64,000 nt of DNA from Novosphingobium arvoryzae (GTDB lineage: Bacteria; Pseudomonadota; Alphaproteobacteria; Sphingomonadales; Sphingomonadaceae): positions 517,962 to 581,961 of the forward strand of contig NZ_BMZD01000001.1 in the NCBI RefSeq assembly GCF_014652615.1, read 5' to 3'. The notes under the pieces are model-generated. The model was given only the letters and a program-made list of their open reading frames with translations, searched no databases and had not been told where the DNA came from. This document shows positions 8,440 through 16,860 of this stretch, piece after piece. Numbering within the stretch: position 1 is the first letter of the stretch; each line of letters begins with the position of its first letter. The position numbers were made by a program, and so were the translations under genes.

Positions 8440-8456
8440 TTGCACAATCGTGCGAA
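8440..8456. promoter_or_regulatory. PhaR-like operator element 2, upstream of phaZ
   Basis: TTGCACAATCGTGCGAA is a 17-base imperfect palindrome. Its right half GTGCGAA repeats the end of the element at 8413-8427, with 29 bases between the two copies. Together they look like a two-site operator for the divergent phaZ/ABC exporter intergenic region. Confidence 0.45.
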
Positions 8457-8513
8457 TCGAGTCACGGTGCTCCAAACACGCCGGAAAAACCGGGCGCAGG
8501 AGGTTTACGAGAC

Positions 8514-9758
8514 GTGCTTTACACCGCTTATGAATTGCAGCGTTCCTGGATGAACGCCGCCAGCAGCTGGGCCTCGATCGGGGCGGAAATGCTGGGCAAC
8601 CCTGCGCTGCCGTTTGGTTACGGGGCGGGCGGATCGATCATGGCATCGGCGCTGGAAGTGTTCGCGCACGCCACCGCCAGCTATGGCAAGCCCGCGTTCG
8701 ACATCGAATCCGTGACGGTGGACGGGCAGACCTTCCCGGTCACCGAAGCCATCGTGATGCACAAGCCGTTCGGCAACCTGCTGCGCTTCACGCACACCGG
8801 CCTGCCCGAAAACGCCCCGCGCCTGTTCATCGTGGCGCCGATGAGCGGCCACTTCGCCACGCTGCTGCGCGGCACGGTCGCCCGGATGATCGAGCGGTGC
8901 GAAGTCTACATCACCGACTGGGCCGATGCGAAGATGGTTCCGCTGAGCGCGGGCAGCTTCGATCTGGACGACTATATCGACTACCTGATCGAGTTCTTCG
9001 AGCATATCGGTCCCGGCGCGCATGCGCTGGCGGTGTGCCAGCCTTCGGTTCCCACGTTTGCCGCCACCGCGATCATGGCGGCGGACAAGCACCCCTGCCG
9101 CCCGCTCTCGCTGACCATGATGGGCGGCCCGATCGACACGCGCGAGGCGCCGACCACGGTCAACGACCTGGCCATGCAGCGCCCGATCGAATGGTTCCGC
9201 CACACGGTAATCGGCACGGTGCCGCTGCAGTATCCGGGCGCGGGCCGCCGGGTCTATCCGGGGTTCATGCAGCTGGCCGGGTTCATGAGCATGAACCTGG
9301 GCAACCACATGCTCAGCCATTACCACATGTTCAAGCACCTGGTTGAAGGCGACGGCGAAAGCGCGGACGCGACCAAGGCGTTCTATGATGAATACCGCGC
9401 GGTCTGCGATCTCAACGCGGACTATTACCTGCAAACGGTCGAAGTGGTGTTCCAAAAGCATTCGCTGCCCAACGGCGAATTCGTCCATCGCGGCAAGGTG
9501 GTGGACCTGGGCGCGATCACCGATACCGCGATCCTGGCGATTGAGGGCGAGCGCGACGACATTTCCGGCATCGGCCAGACCAAGGCGTCGCTGCACCTGA
9601 CCCCCAACCTGCCGGAAGCGCGCAAGCAATATCACCTCGCCCCGGAAGTGGGCCATTACGGCATCTTCAACGGCAGCAAGTGGCGCGAAAAGATCGCGCC
9701 CATCGTCGAAGCCTGGATCGCCAAGCACGACCGCGCGCAGCTGAAGGTGGTGGCGTAA
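8514..9758 (+). CDS. phaZ: Intracellular polyhydroxyalkanoate depolymerase
   Basis: Breaks down stored PHA granules to hydroxyacyl monomers or oligomers. The 414-residue alpha/beta hydrolase begins VLYTAYELQRSW, as in this family. The lipase-box-like motif carries a cysteine nucleophile (AVCQPSVP, Cys175) in place of the GxSxG serine, as in the Ralstonia PhaZa1 type. Candidate triad partners are Asp348/Asp349 in EGERDDISG and His381 in GHYGIFNG. The start is GTG at 8514: AGGAGG at 8498-8503 sits 10 bases upstream and the protein begins as in relatives, although the frame is open far upstream. Two PhaR-like elements precede it. Confidence 0.93.
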   Translation: MLYTAYELQRSWMNAASSWASIGAEMLGNPALPFGYGAGGSIMASALEVFAHATASYGKPAFDIESVTVDGQTFPVTEAIVMHKPFGNLLRFTHTGLPENAPRLFIVAPMSGHFATLLRGTVARMIERCEVYITDWADAKMVPLSAGSFDLDDYIDYLIEFFEHIGPGAHALAVCQPSVPTFAATAIMAADKHPCRPLSLTMMGGPIDTREAPTTVNDLAMQRPIEWFRHTVIGTVPLQYPGAGRRVYPGFMQLAGFMSMNLGNHMLSHYHMFKHLVEGDGESADATKAFYDEYRAVCDLNADYYLQTVEVVFQKHSLPNGEFVHRGKVVDLGAITDTAILAIEGERDDISGIGQTKASLHLTPNLPEARKQYHLAPEVGHYGIFNGSKWREKIAPIVEAWIAKHDRAQLKVVA

Positions 9759-9780
9759 GCAGCCGCAGCCGCCAGAACCT

Positions 9781-9807
9781 GTCACCCTGAACCAGGTTCA
9801 GGGTGAC
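9781..9807. repeat. 27-base perfect palindrome between phaZ and DUF4126 gene
   Basis: Arms GTCACCCTGAACC (9781-9793) and GGTTCAGGGTGAC (9795-9807) are exact reverse complements around a single A. It lies between two convergent genes. The core CCTGAACC/GGTTCAGG also forms the arms of the hairpin at 854-875, so both are probably copies of one dispersed palindromic repeat. It has no T-run, so it is a weak terminator candidate. Confidence 0.75.
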
Positions 9808-9816
9808 GGATTCCGG

Positions 9817-10425
9817 CTAGCTCGTGCGGTCCGGCCCAGCAAACACGCGCTTCAGCACCCGCCGGGCCAGCAGGAGCAGCCAGACCGTCAGCGCCAGCAG
9901 CGCCAGCGCGATGCCGCCGGCGGCTATCGGGTATTGGTAGGCGAGGAACAGCAGCCCGCCGGTCACCACGTCCTCGGCCGTGGAAACCGCGATATTGCTG
10001 AACGGTTCGGGACTGGTGTTGACCACGGCCCGCGCCCCGGCCTTGCCACCATGCGCCAGCAGCGAGGCCCCGCCGCCGAGGATGAAGGCAATCGCCTGCG
10101 TCGCCGGATCAGACGGATCGACCACCGCCAGCGCCAGCAGCGCGCCGCCCAGCGGGCGCACCAGCGTGTGGATGGTGTCCCACACGGTATCGAGCCACAT
10201 CACCTTGTCGGCAAAGAATTCCAGGACTGCCGCCAGCCCCGCCGCGCCCATGACCCACGGATTGGCGAGGATCTGGAGCGCGGCGAGATGTTCGGGGAGC
10301 GGCAGCACCCCCAGCCGCATCGCCGCGCCCGTCGCCAGCACGCAGAGGTACAGGCGCCAGCCCGACAACAGGCTGACGCTGCCCGCGATGCCCAGAATTT
10401 CGATGATCCCGAGTTGCCCGGTCAT
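9817..10425 (-). CDS. DUF4126 family membrane protein
   Basis: A 202-residue integral membrane protein of unknown function with about five or six hydrophobic segments, matching the DUF4126 family in its N-terminal block (GIAGSVSLLSGWRLYLCVLATGA) and the following NPWVMGAAGLAAVLEFFADKV. No catalytic motif is visible. I chose ATG 10425; the frame is open for ten more codons with a less typical N terminus. It reads in the same direction as the CMD-family gene ahead of it, 76 bases away, so it may be the last gene of that operon. Confidence 0.8.
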   Translation of the reverse strand: MTGQLGIIEILGIAGSVSLLSGWRLYLCVLATGAAMRLGVLPLPEHLAALQILANPWVMGAAGLAAVLEFFADKVMWLDTVWDTIHTLVRPLGGALLALAVVDPSDPATQAIAFILGGGASLLAHGGKAGARAVVNTSPEPFSNIAVSTAEDVVTGGLLFLAYQYPIAAGGIALALLALTVWLLLLARRVLKRVFAGPDRTS

Positions 10426-10501
10426 GCCCCAGTCCCCCCCACAGCGCGGGCGCAAGGATGCGCGGACCGTCCGGCCTTGGCAAGGTCAGCCCTGAAAAGG
10501 C

Positions 10502-11068
10502 TCAAAGATGATCGAGGTCCGGATCGGGGGTGAGGATCGCGTCCAGCTGCACCCCGGCGCTGTTCAGCAGCATCGAGACCTGGGTGTACTGGCCGACGGT
10601 ATAGACCAGGTCCATCCGGCCTTCGTCGCCCAGCTCGGCCAGCGCGGCCCAGGTGGGATCGGTGATGAAGTGGTCTAGCACCAGCTCATCGCAGGCGCGC
10701 AGGATCGCGGCGTCGAGCGGGCTCCACCCAGGCGCAGCGGCTCCAACCTTGATCGTGGCAATTTCGGTGCCGGTCAGCCCGGCTTGCTGCCCGATCAGGC
10801 AGTGCTGGGCCCATTCATAGCCCGCCTTGCACAAATATCCGGTGCGCAGGATCGCCAGTTCACGCTCGCGCGCGGGCAGGGCGTTGGTTGCGGAGAGGAT
10901 GTAGTTGCCCCAGGCGAGGAACGCGGTGAGCGCGGCGGGCTTGTGCGCCTGGGTTCGGAAGATATTGAACGCGCGAGCGAATTCGGGGACCGCGTCCAGC
11001 GCTGCCCGCGCCTCCGGGGTCAGCTCCGCATCGGTCAGCGGGGCGATCCGGGGCGCGGACAGGCGCAT
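10502..11068 (-). CDS. Carboxymuconolactone decarboxylase family protein
   Basis: A 188-residue all-helical protein of the CMD/AhpD superfamily. The active-site helix reads LCKAGYEWAQH: it has the YEWxxH pattern of the decarboxylase-like branch and a single Cys, not the CxxC pair of AhpD peroxidase partners, so a thiol peroxidase role is unlikely. It starts 2 bases after the thiolase stop codon, so the two are certainly co-transcribed, which suggests work in the same breakdown pathway for an aromatic, steroid or fatty acyl substrate. The exact reaction cannot be assigned. Confidence 0.83.
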   Translation of the reverse strand: MRLSAPRIAPLTDAELTPEARAALDAVPEFARAFNIFRTQAHKPAALTAFLAWGNYILSATNALPARERELAILRTGYLCKAGYEWAQHCLIGQQAGLTGTEIATIKVGAAAPGWSPLDAAILRACDELVLDHFITDPTWAALAELGDEGRMDLVYTVGQYTQVSMLLNSAGVQLDAILTPDPDLDHL

Positions 11069-11070
11069 TG

Positions 11071-12246
11071 TTACAGGACCTCGAACAGGCCGGCGGCACC
11101 CATGCCGCCACCGACGCACATCGTCACGACGACATACTTCGCACCCCGGCGCTTGCCTTCCAGCAGGGCGTGCATGGTGCAGCGCGCGCCGGTCATGCCA
11201 TAGGGGTGGCCGATGGAGATCGAGCCGCCGTTCACGTTCAGCCGGTCATCGGGGATGCCCAGCTTGTCGCGGCAGTAGAGCACCTGCACGGCAAAGGCTT
11301 CGTTCAGTTCCCACACGCCGACATCGTCCATGCTGACGCCGAACCGGCTGAGCAGCTTGGGGATCGCGAACACGGGGCCGATGCCCATTTCGTCCGGTTC
11401 GGTGCCCGCAACCGCCATGCCGACATAACGGCCGAGCGGGGCGAGGCCCTTCTTGGCGGCGAGCGCGGCTTCCATCACCACCACGGCGGCGGACCCGTCT
11501 GACAGCTGGCTGGCGTTGCCGGCGGTCACGATCCCGTCGGGCAGGACCGGGCCCAGCGATTGCAGGCCTTCCAGCGTGGTTTCGGGCCGGTTGCCCTCGT
11601 CCTTGGCCAGCGTCACGTCCTTCATCGTCACTTCGCCGGTGGCCTTGTCGGTCACGGCCATCGTGGCCGAGCAGGGGACGATTTCATCGGCGAACAGCCC
11701 GGCGGCCTGCGCGGCGGCTGTGCGCTGCTGCGACTGGAGCGCATAGGCATCGCACGCCTCGCGGCTGATGCCATAACGCTTGCCGACGATTTCGGCGGTC
11801 TGGAGCATCGGCATGTAGATCGCGTTGTGCATCGCGATCAGGCTGGGATCGGCGGCAACGCGCATGTCCTTGGTCTGCACCAGGCTGATCGATTCCTGGC
11901 CGCCCGCGGCGACCACGTCCATCCGGTCCATCACCACCTGCTTCGACGCGGTGGCAATCGCCATCAGGCCCGACGAGCACTGGCGGTCCATCGACATGGC
12001 CGAAACGGTGACGGGCAGACCGGCCTTCAGCGCGACCTGGCGAGCGATGTTGCCGCCCTGGGTGCCCTGTTGCAGGGCCGAGCCCCACAGCACGTCATCG
12101 ACTTCGCCGCCTTCGATACCGGCGCGTTCGATCGCCGCTTTCAGGCTGAGCGCGCCGAGCGAGGCGCCCGGAGTGGCATTGAAGGCGCCGCGATAGGCCC
12201 GGCCAATCGGCGTACGGGCGGCGGCGACGATTACTGCGTCACGCAT
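11071..12246 (-). CDS. Acetyl-CoA C-acyltransferase (thiolase)
   Basis: Thiolase that cleaves 3-ketoacyl-CoA with CoA, or in reverse condenses acetyl-CoA units. The 391-residue length is typical. Catalytic residues are visible: nucleophile Cys90 in MDRQCSSG, the NEAFAVQ motif, His347 in SIGHPYG and the second Cys377 in CVGGGMG. The GHP block reads [12 protein letters not shown], slightly different from the common GGAIALGHP. Its partners are a MaoC-type hydratase gene 54 bases upstream and a CMD-family gene 2 bases downstream, which fits a beta-oxidation-like pathway. A role in PHA precursor supply (PhaA-like) is possible, but no phaB reductase is adjacent. Confidence 0.93.
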   Translation of the reverse strand: MRDAVIVAAARTPIGRAYRGAFNATPGASLGALSLKAAIERAGIEGGEVDDVLWGSALQQGTQGGNIARQVALKAGLPVTVSAMSMDRQCSSGLMAIATASKQVVMDRMDVVAAGGQESISLVQTKDMRVAADPSLIAMHNAIYMPMLQTAEIVGKRYGISREACDAYALQSQQRTAAAQAAGLFADEIVPCSATMAVTDKATGEVTMKDVTLAKDEGNRPETTLEGLQSLGPVLPDGIVTAGNASQLSDGSAAVVVMEAALAAKKGLAPLGRYVGMAVAGTEPDEMGIGPVFAIPKLLSRFGVSMDDVGVWELNEAFAVQVLYCRDKLGIPDDRLNVNGGSISIGHPYGMTGARCTMHALLEGKRRGAKYVVVTMCVGGGMGAAGLFEVL

Positions 12247-12300
12247 GGTAGTTTCCTTGAAGTATCGGTTGGTGTGTCGGTATCCGGGGGAGGACGCGGA

Positions 12301-12750
12301 TCACACGAAGAACTGCATCACCCATTCGGCGATCAGGGCGGGCTTATCCTCGCCTTCGATCTCGATGGTGTATTCGTTGGTCTGCTGCCACTGGCCGGGG
12401 CGCTTTTCGACCAGGTCAAGCAGCTTCACATGGGCGCGCACGCGCTTGCCCGCGCGGACCGGCGAGATGAAGCGAGTCTTGTTGCCGCCATAGTTGACGC
12501 CCATCTTCACGTTGCTGACGCGCGCGCCTTCGGTCATCGCCGACAGTACCGGGATCAGCGACAGGGTCAGGAACCCGTGCGCGATGGTGCCGCCAAACGG
12601 GGTCAGCTTGGCCTTTTCCTCGTCAATGTGGATGAACTGGAAGTCGCCGGTGGCTTCGGCGAACTTGTTGATGCGGTCCTGGCTGACTTCGAACCAGTCC
12701 GAAACGCCGATGTTCTGGCCAACCTTGGCCTGCAGTTCCTGCGGGGTCAT
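12301..12750 (-). CDS. MaoC family (R)-type enoyl-CoA hydratase-like protein
   Basis: A 149-residue single hot-dog-fold protein of the MaoC/NodN family. The active-site block is FAEATGDFQFIHID with Asp36 and His41, followed by PFGGTIAHGFLTLSL. The GDFQFIH version differs from the GDxNPLH of classic R-hydratase 2 and matches the NodN-like subfamily, so enoyl-CoA hydration is likely but substrate and stereochemistry are inferred. It is the first gene of the operon with thiolase and the CMD-family gene. It could also supply (R)-3-hydroxyacyl-CoA to PHA synthase (PhaJ-like), but there is no direct sign of that here. Confidence 0.88.
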   Translation of the reverse strand: MTPQELQAKVGQNIGVSDWFEVSQDRINKFAEATGDFQFIHIDEEKAKLTPFGGTIAHGFLTLSLIPVLSAMTEGARVSNVKMGVNYGGNKTRFISPVRAGKRVRAHVKLLDLVEKRPGQWQQTNEYTIEIEGEDKPALIAEWVMQFFV

Positions 12751-12865
12751 ATGCCTCTCCTGACAGATGGAAAGGCCTGTTCATGGCCCAAGCGCGCGGC
12801 CGTTGCAACGCGCCTGACGCTGCCGTTACGGCAAGCAGGGCGCGCGCCGGGTTACCCCGTGCGAA

Positions 12866-13966
12866 TCACTCGGCGGGAACGGCGGCGCGGCGGCTGGCCC
12901 AGCGCGGCGGGCGGCGGTTCAGCCACTTTTGCGCGGGCTTTTCGACCCCGTGATAGAGTGCCACCGATACCCCCGCGACCAGCGCGACGAATCCGGCGAG
13001 CTGCACCCCATCCAGTTGCAGGCTGTCGTCCACGAAGGCCAGCTTGAACAGGATGAACAGCAGGAAATGCGCGAGGTAGGTGGAGTAGCTGATCTCGCCC
13101 AGATAGGTCAGCACCCGCCCGCCGAGCAGGCGGGAGATTGCCGACCGGTCCAGCGCCAGCGCCAGCAGCAGCGCGAAGAACACCGGCGGGACCAGCGCGG
13201 TTTCGGGCAGGCCCAGCATGATGCCGCCCGCACCCCAGGCCAGCCCCGCCAGAAGGGCAAGCGGCGCGGCGCGCGGGGCGGCTTGCCAGCGTTGCCACAG
13301 GATGCACAGGATCATGCCCATCGCGAATTCGGGCAGGCAGCGCCACAGGCCAAGACCGGCGATATCCTCGCCCAGCGCGGTGTGGCCGCTGGCGGCGAAA
13401 ATCAGGTGGACGCACAGCGCCAGCGCGGCCGCCAGCATGAGCAGCGCCCAGTCGGGCCAGTCCTCCCACCGGGCCAGCAAGACCACGGCGGGGAACAGCA
13501 GGTAGGCCGCCAGCTCCGTGCTGATCGACCAGGCGGGGTGGTTCCAGGTCAGTTCGCTGGTCACGCCCCAGTTCTGGACCAGCAGGATATGCAGCGGCAA
13601 TTCGGCCAGGGGGTATCCGGCCATGTCGCGCCCGGTCGCCAGCAGCAGCGCCGCAAAGCCGATGAACCCGGCCAGGATGAAGGCATGCAGCGGCCAGACG
13701 CGGGCAAAGCGGCGCCACAGGAACAGCCGCGTTTCCGCCGCGCCGCCCTGACGGATGCGGGGGGCGTAGTTGTACCAGATGACAAAGCCCGACAGGATGA
13801 AGAACAGGTCGACTGCCAGATACCCTTTGGCCAGCCACTCGATCACCGCAGGCGGCAGCAGCGCGGCCAGCGACAGGCGGATGTGATAGAACACCACCGC
13901 CCAGGCCGCGATCCCGCGAATGCCGGTCAGCGCGTCGAGGTGGCGGGGGGAGGGCTGCGCTGTCAT
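12866..13966 (-). CDS. Acyltransferase 3 family membrane protein
   Basis: Integral membrane O-acyltransferase of the OafA/YrhL-type family, which typically acetylates surface polysaccharides. The 366-residue protein begins LDALTGIRGIAAWAVVFYHIRLS, carrying the family's conserved Arg and His in the first membrane helix, followed by YLAVDLFFILSGFVIWYNY. About ten membrane segments fill the rest. Its ATG overlaps the stop of the ligase gene as ATGA (4 bases), so it is translationally coupled and probably decorates the same polysaccharide. The frame is open well upstream inside the ligase gene, but the family N terminus fixes the start. Confidence 0.9.
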   Translation of the reverse strand: MTAQPSPRHLDALTGIRGIAAWAVVFYHIRLSLAALLPPAVIEWLAKGYLAVDLFFILSGFVIWYNYAPRIRQGGAAETRLFLWRRFARVWPLHAFILAGFIGFAALLLATGRDMAGYPLAELPLHILLVQNWGVTSELTWNHPAWSISTELAAYLLFPAVVLLARWEDWPDWALLMLAAALALCVHLIFAASGHTALGEDIAGLGLWRCLPEFAMGMILCILWQRWQAAPRAAPLALLAGLAWGAGGIMLGLPETALVPPVFFALLLALALDRSAISRLLGGRVLTYLGEISYSTYLAHFLLFILFKLAFVDDSLQLDGVQLAGFVALVAGVSVALYHGVEKPAQKWLNRRPPRWASRRAAVPAE

Positions 13967-15339
13967 GCCTGCACCGCCGCATGGGTGCGCAGCACCGGCT
14001 TGCCGTCCACGCCGGCAAAGCGCGGGCGCGCAGGGTTGTCGATCCGCCGCAGATAGCTCCACAGCCCGCACTGCAAGCCGATCAGCATGAACATGACCGG
14101 CTGGAACGCGATCCCGATGAACAGCGCGCCGACGAAATAGATCAGCTGCGCCAGTTGCAGCGCGTTGGCCAGCGGGGCCTGCCAGTTCTCGCCGGGACCC
14201 TTGCGGTCCTTCCACCGGGCGCGGATGCGTTCCATCTGCCAGATGCCCAGCAGCTGAACCCACGACCACAGCAGGAAGCCGGGATAGCCCTGTTCGCCCA
14301 GCATCTCGAAATAGGCTGAGTGATAGGCGCGCGCTTTCTCGATGTGGTATTCGCTGTGATAGGTGATGTTGTTGCCGGTGCCGACCGCTTTCACCGTCTC
14401 GACCCGCAGGTTGTTGCCCAGATAGGCATCGAACCCTCCGCCAAACGGATTGTGCTTGGCGTATTCCCAGGTCCATTCCCACACCGCGACACGGGTGGAG
14501 GCAGACTGATCGGACTGGTGGTTCTCGATCGTGCTCATCCGCTTGGTGTAGCTTTCGGGCAGGAACGGGATCGCCGCCAGCGCCACCACTCCGGCAAGCC
14601 CCAGGTAGAGGAACCGCCGCTTGACCGCGCGCAGCGACAGCACGCCCAGCAGCGCGATGCACAGCAGGCCGGTGCGGGTTTGCGTGCCGATCGGGATCAG
14701 CAGTGCGGCAAAGGTCAGGGCCAGCGCGAACAGCGTGACGAGCTTGCCGGGCTTGAACAGTGTGCCGAACCGCGCGAGCCACCAGATCAGCGGGATCACC
14801 GCAATCGAGATGGTCGACAGGGTGGACCCTTCATAGATGCCGGCGTTATCCGGCACGAACAGCCGCAGCGAGCCATAGCCGCCACCGCCGCCCAGCGTCT
14901 TGATCCCGCCGGAGATCACGATTGCCCCCACCGTCAGCACGATGGTCAGTGCCGCGGCCTCGATCCGCAGACGGGTGCGCAGGGTCAGCGGCAGGAAGAT
15001 CGCAAAGACCAGCGCCTTCCACACCCAGGCCCACTTTTCGACCGCCGATTCGGGGTAGTCCGCAGTCAGCGTGGTCAGCCCGCAATAGACCAGCAGGGCC
15101 ACGATCAGGCCCTGACGCAAGGTAAAGCGGCTGTCGCGCTTGTCGTCCAGCAAGGCCCAGCCGGCAAAGGCCAGCACGAAGGCGATCAGCGAGATCGGCA
15201 GCGAGGCCAGCAGCCCCCAGGAAATCCGCTGGGGGGTGAGGATGTCGATGTAGAGATAGGCCAGCACCCACAGGAACGGCTTGCGCAGGCCGAGGCCCAG
15301 CAACACGAAGACAAAGCCGGTGAGCGCCAGATCAAGCAC
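13963..15339 (-). CDS. Putative O-glycosylation ligase, exosortase A-associated (DUF5935/Wzy-like)
   Basis: A 458-residue polytopic membrane protein of the O-antigen ligase/polymerase superfamily. The N terminus (LDLALTGFVFVLLGLGLRKPFLWVLAYLY, then the TPQRISWG segment) matches the DUF5935-type ligases found with exosortase A exopolysaccharide loci. The large periplasmic loop carries STRVAVWEWTWEYAKHNPFGGGFDAYLG and YHSAYFEMLGEQG, the usual ligase signatures. It starts with GTG at 15339, 8 bases inside the upstream small open frame, and ends in a 4-base overlap with the acyltransferase. It probably polymerises or transfers lipid-linked polysaccharide at the outer face of the inner membrane. 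Confidence 0.85.
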   Translation of the reverse strand: MLDLALTGFVFVLLGLGLRKPFLWVLAYLYIDILTPQRISWGLLASLPISLIAFVLAFAGWALLDDKRDSRFTLRQGLIVALLVYCGLTTLTADYPESAVEKWAWVWKALVFAIFLPLTLRTRLRIEAAALTIVLTVGAIVISGGIKTLGGGGGYGSLRLFVPDNAGIYEGSTLSTISIAVIPLIWWLARFGTLFKPGKLVTLFALALTFAALLIPIGTQTRTGLLCIALLGVLSLRAVKRRFLYLGLAGVVALAAIPFLPESYTKRMSTIENHQSDQSASTRVAVWEWTWEYAKHNPFGGGFDAYLGNNLRVETVKAVGTGNNITYHSEYHIEKARAYHSAYFEMLGEQGYPGFLLWSWVQLLGIWQMERIRARWKDRKGPGENWQAPLANALQLAQLIYFVGALFIGIAFQPVMFMLIGLQCGLWSYLRRIDNPARPRFAGVDGKPVLRTHAAVQA

Positions 15340-15517
15340 GGGTGCGCAGTCCTGGCCGGGTGGGGCCCGGTTTTGGGTTGGTCAGCGCGGGTTCGGCGGG
15401 CGGGGCCGCAGCCGGATCGCCCGGCTCCTCGCGGTCTAGATCGGCGCGCTGGAGCATCCGCCACGCTCCCAGGAGCAGCAGGCCATGGGTCAGCGCCAGG
15501 GCGAAGTAGTCGATCAT
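15332..15517 (-). CDS. Small predicted membrane protein upstream of the ligase gene
   Basis: A 61-residue open frame with one likely membrane helix near the N terminus (YFALALTHGLLLLGAWRML) and a Pro/Ala-rich, charged tail. It overlaps the ligase start by 8 bases, the layout of a coupled operon gene, and leaves no other explanation for the sequence between the divergent promoters and the ligase. The ribosome site is weak (AGGG about 11 bases upstream). I recognise no family. It could be a leader peptide or an accessory subunit of the ligase. Confidence 0.5.
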   Translation of the reverse strand: MIDYFALALTHGLLLLGAWRMLQRADLDREEPGDPAAAPPAEPALTNPKPGPTRPGLRTRA

Positions 15518-15584
15518 TGCGAAAATGCCCTAGCACCGGCGAGTTGACGCCGCGTTAAGCGTTCCGGGGCTAGGGAAAGTCCCC

Positions 15585-16814
15585 ATGACGCGCATTCTCC
15601 ATGTCCTCGATCATTCGCTGCCGATGCACAGCGGCTATACCTTTCGCACCCGCGCGATCCTGAAAGCGCAGGAGGCGATGGGGCTGGAAGTGCGCGGGAT
15701 CACCGGCCTGCGCCACGTTGCGGCGGGCCCGGATGTCGAACAGGCCGAAGGGCTGACCTTTCATCGCACGCGCGGCACGGCGGGCGGCCCACCGGGGCTG
15801 CGGGAATGGCGCGAAGTCAATCTGCTGGCCGATACCATCGTGGCGCTGGCGACTGAGTGGCGGCCCGATCTGCTCCACGCCCATTCGCCCGCGCTGAACG
15901 GCAAGGCCGCGCTGATCGCCGCACGGCGGCTGGGCATTCCGGTGGTCTATGAAATCCGCGCCTTCTGGGAGGATGCCGCCGTCAGCAACGGCACCGGCAC
16001 CGAAGGCAACCTGAAATACCGGCTGACCCGCGCGCTGGAAAACCATGTCGTCGCCGGGGCCGATGCGGTCGTCACGATCTGTCAGGGGCTGAAGGACGAT
16101 CTGGTGCTGCGCGGCGTGCCCGCCGGCAAGATCATGCTCAGCCCCAACGGGGTCGACCTGGACCTGTTCGGACAGGCTGCCCCGCGCGAGGCGGCGCTGG
16201 CGGATGATCTGGAGCTGGGCGACGGCCCGGTGATCGGCTTCATCGGCAGCTTCTATGACTACGAAGGGCTGGACGACCTGATCGCCGCGATGCCCGCACT
16301 GGTCCAGCGCCAGCCGGATGCCAGACTGCTGCTGGTCGGCGGCGGCCCGTGCGAGGCAGAGCTGCGCGCGCAGGCTGCTGCCAGCCCGGCGGCCGCAGCG
16401 ATCCGCTTTGTTGGGCGCGTGCCGCATAGCGAGGTGGAGCGGTACTACGCGCTGGTCGATGTCATGGCCTATCCGCGCAAGCGCAGCCGCCTGACCGATC
16501 TGGTGACGCCGCTTAAGCCGCTGGAAGCGATGGCGCAGGGCAAGCTGGTGGCCGCATCCGATGTGGGCGGGCACCGCGAGTTGATGACCGACGGAGTGAA
16601 CGCCGCGCTGTTCGCGCCCGATGATCCGGCGGCCTGTGCGGATGCGCTGGCGGACCTGCTGGCCGACCGCGCCGGGTGGGATGCGCGCCGTGCGGCTGGT
16701 TACCAACACGTTACCACCAACCACGATTGGTCCCGGAATGTTTATCGTTATCAGGATGTTTACCATCGCCTGATAGCCAAATCAGCCAATGACCGGATTT
16801 CCGCCGCGGCCTGA
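15585..16814 (+). CDS. Glycosyltransferase, exosortase A-associated (Daro_2409 family, GT4)
   Basis: A 409-residue GT-B fold glycosyltransferase that probably adds a sugar to a lipid-linked exopolysaccharide intermediate in the cytoplasm. The start ILHVLDHSLPMHSGYTFRT is the hallmark of the PEP-CTERM/exosortase A-associated family named after Daro_2409. The C-terminal half has the GT4 nucleotide-sugar elements: GFIGSFYDYEGLDDLI, LLLVGGGPCEAEL, and PLKPLEAMAQGKLVAASDVGG with the EX7E-type glutamate. It is divergent from the ligase/acyltransferase operon across about 70 bases. Exosortase and PEP-CTERM targets are not in the window. Confidence 0.9.
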   Translation: MTRILHVLDHSLPMHSGYTFRTRAILKAQEAMGLEVRGITGLRHVAAGPDVEQAEGLTFHRTRGTAGGPPGLREWREVNLLADTIVALATEWRPDLLHAHSPALNGKAALIAARRLGIPVVYEIRAFWEDAAVSNGTGTEGNLKYRLTRALENHVVAGADAVVTICQGLKDDLVLRGVPAGKIMLSPNGVDLDLFGQAAPREAALADDLELGDGPVIGFIGSFYDYEGLDDLIAAMPALVQRQPDARLLLVGGGPCEAELRAQAAASPAAAAIRFVGRVPHSEVERYYALVDVMAYPRKRSRLTDLVTPLKPLEAMAQGKLVAASDVGGHRELMTDGVNAALFAPDDPAACADALADLLADRAGWDARRAAGYQHVTTNHDWSRNVYRYQDVYHRLIAKSANDRISAAA

Positions 16815-16860
16815 CGTGGTGGTTCGGTCGGATTGAGACTGAACCAACGGGGTATCGAGA

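Noticed and set aside
8124..8513. Upstream extension of the PHA depolymerase
   Set aside because: It would run antisense through the ABC exporter gene. A strong AGGAGG precedes GTG 8514, and the protein starts there as in relatives.
13967..14782. Upstream extension of the acyltransferase through the ligase gene
   Set aside because: The extension is the ligase gene read in another frame; the acyltransferase N terminus and the ATGA overlap fix the start at 13966.
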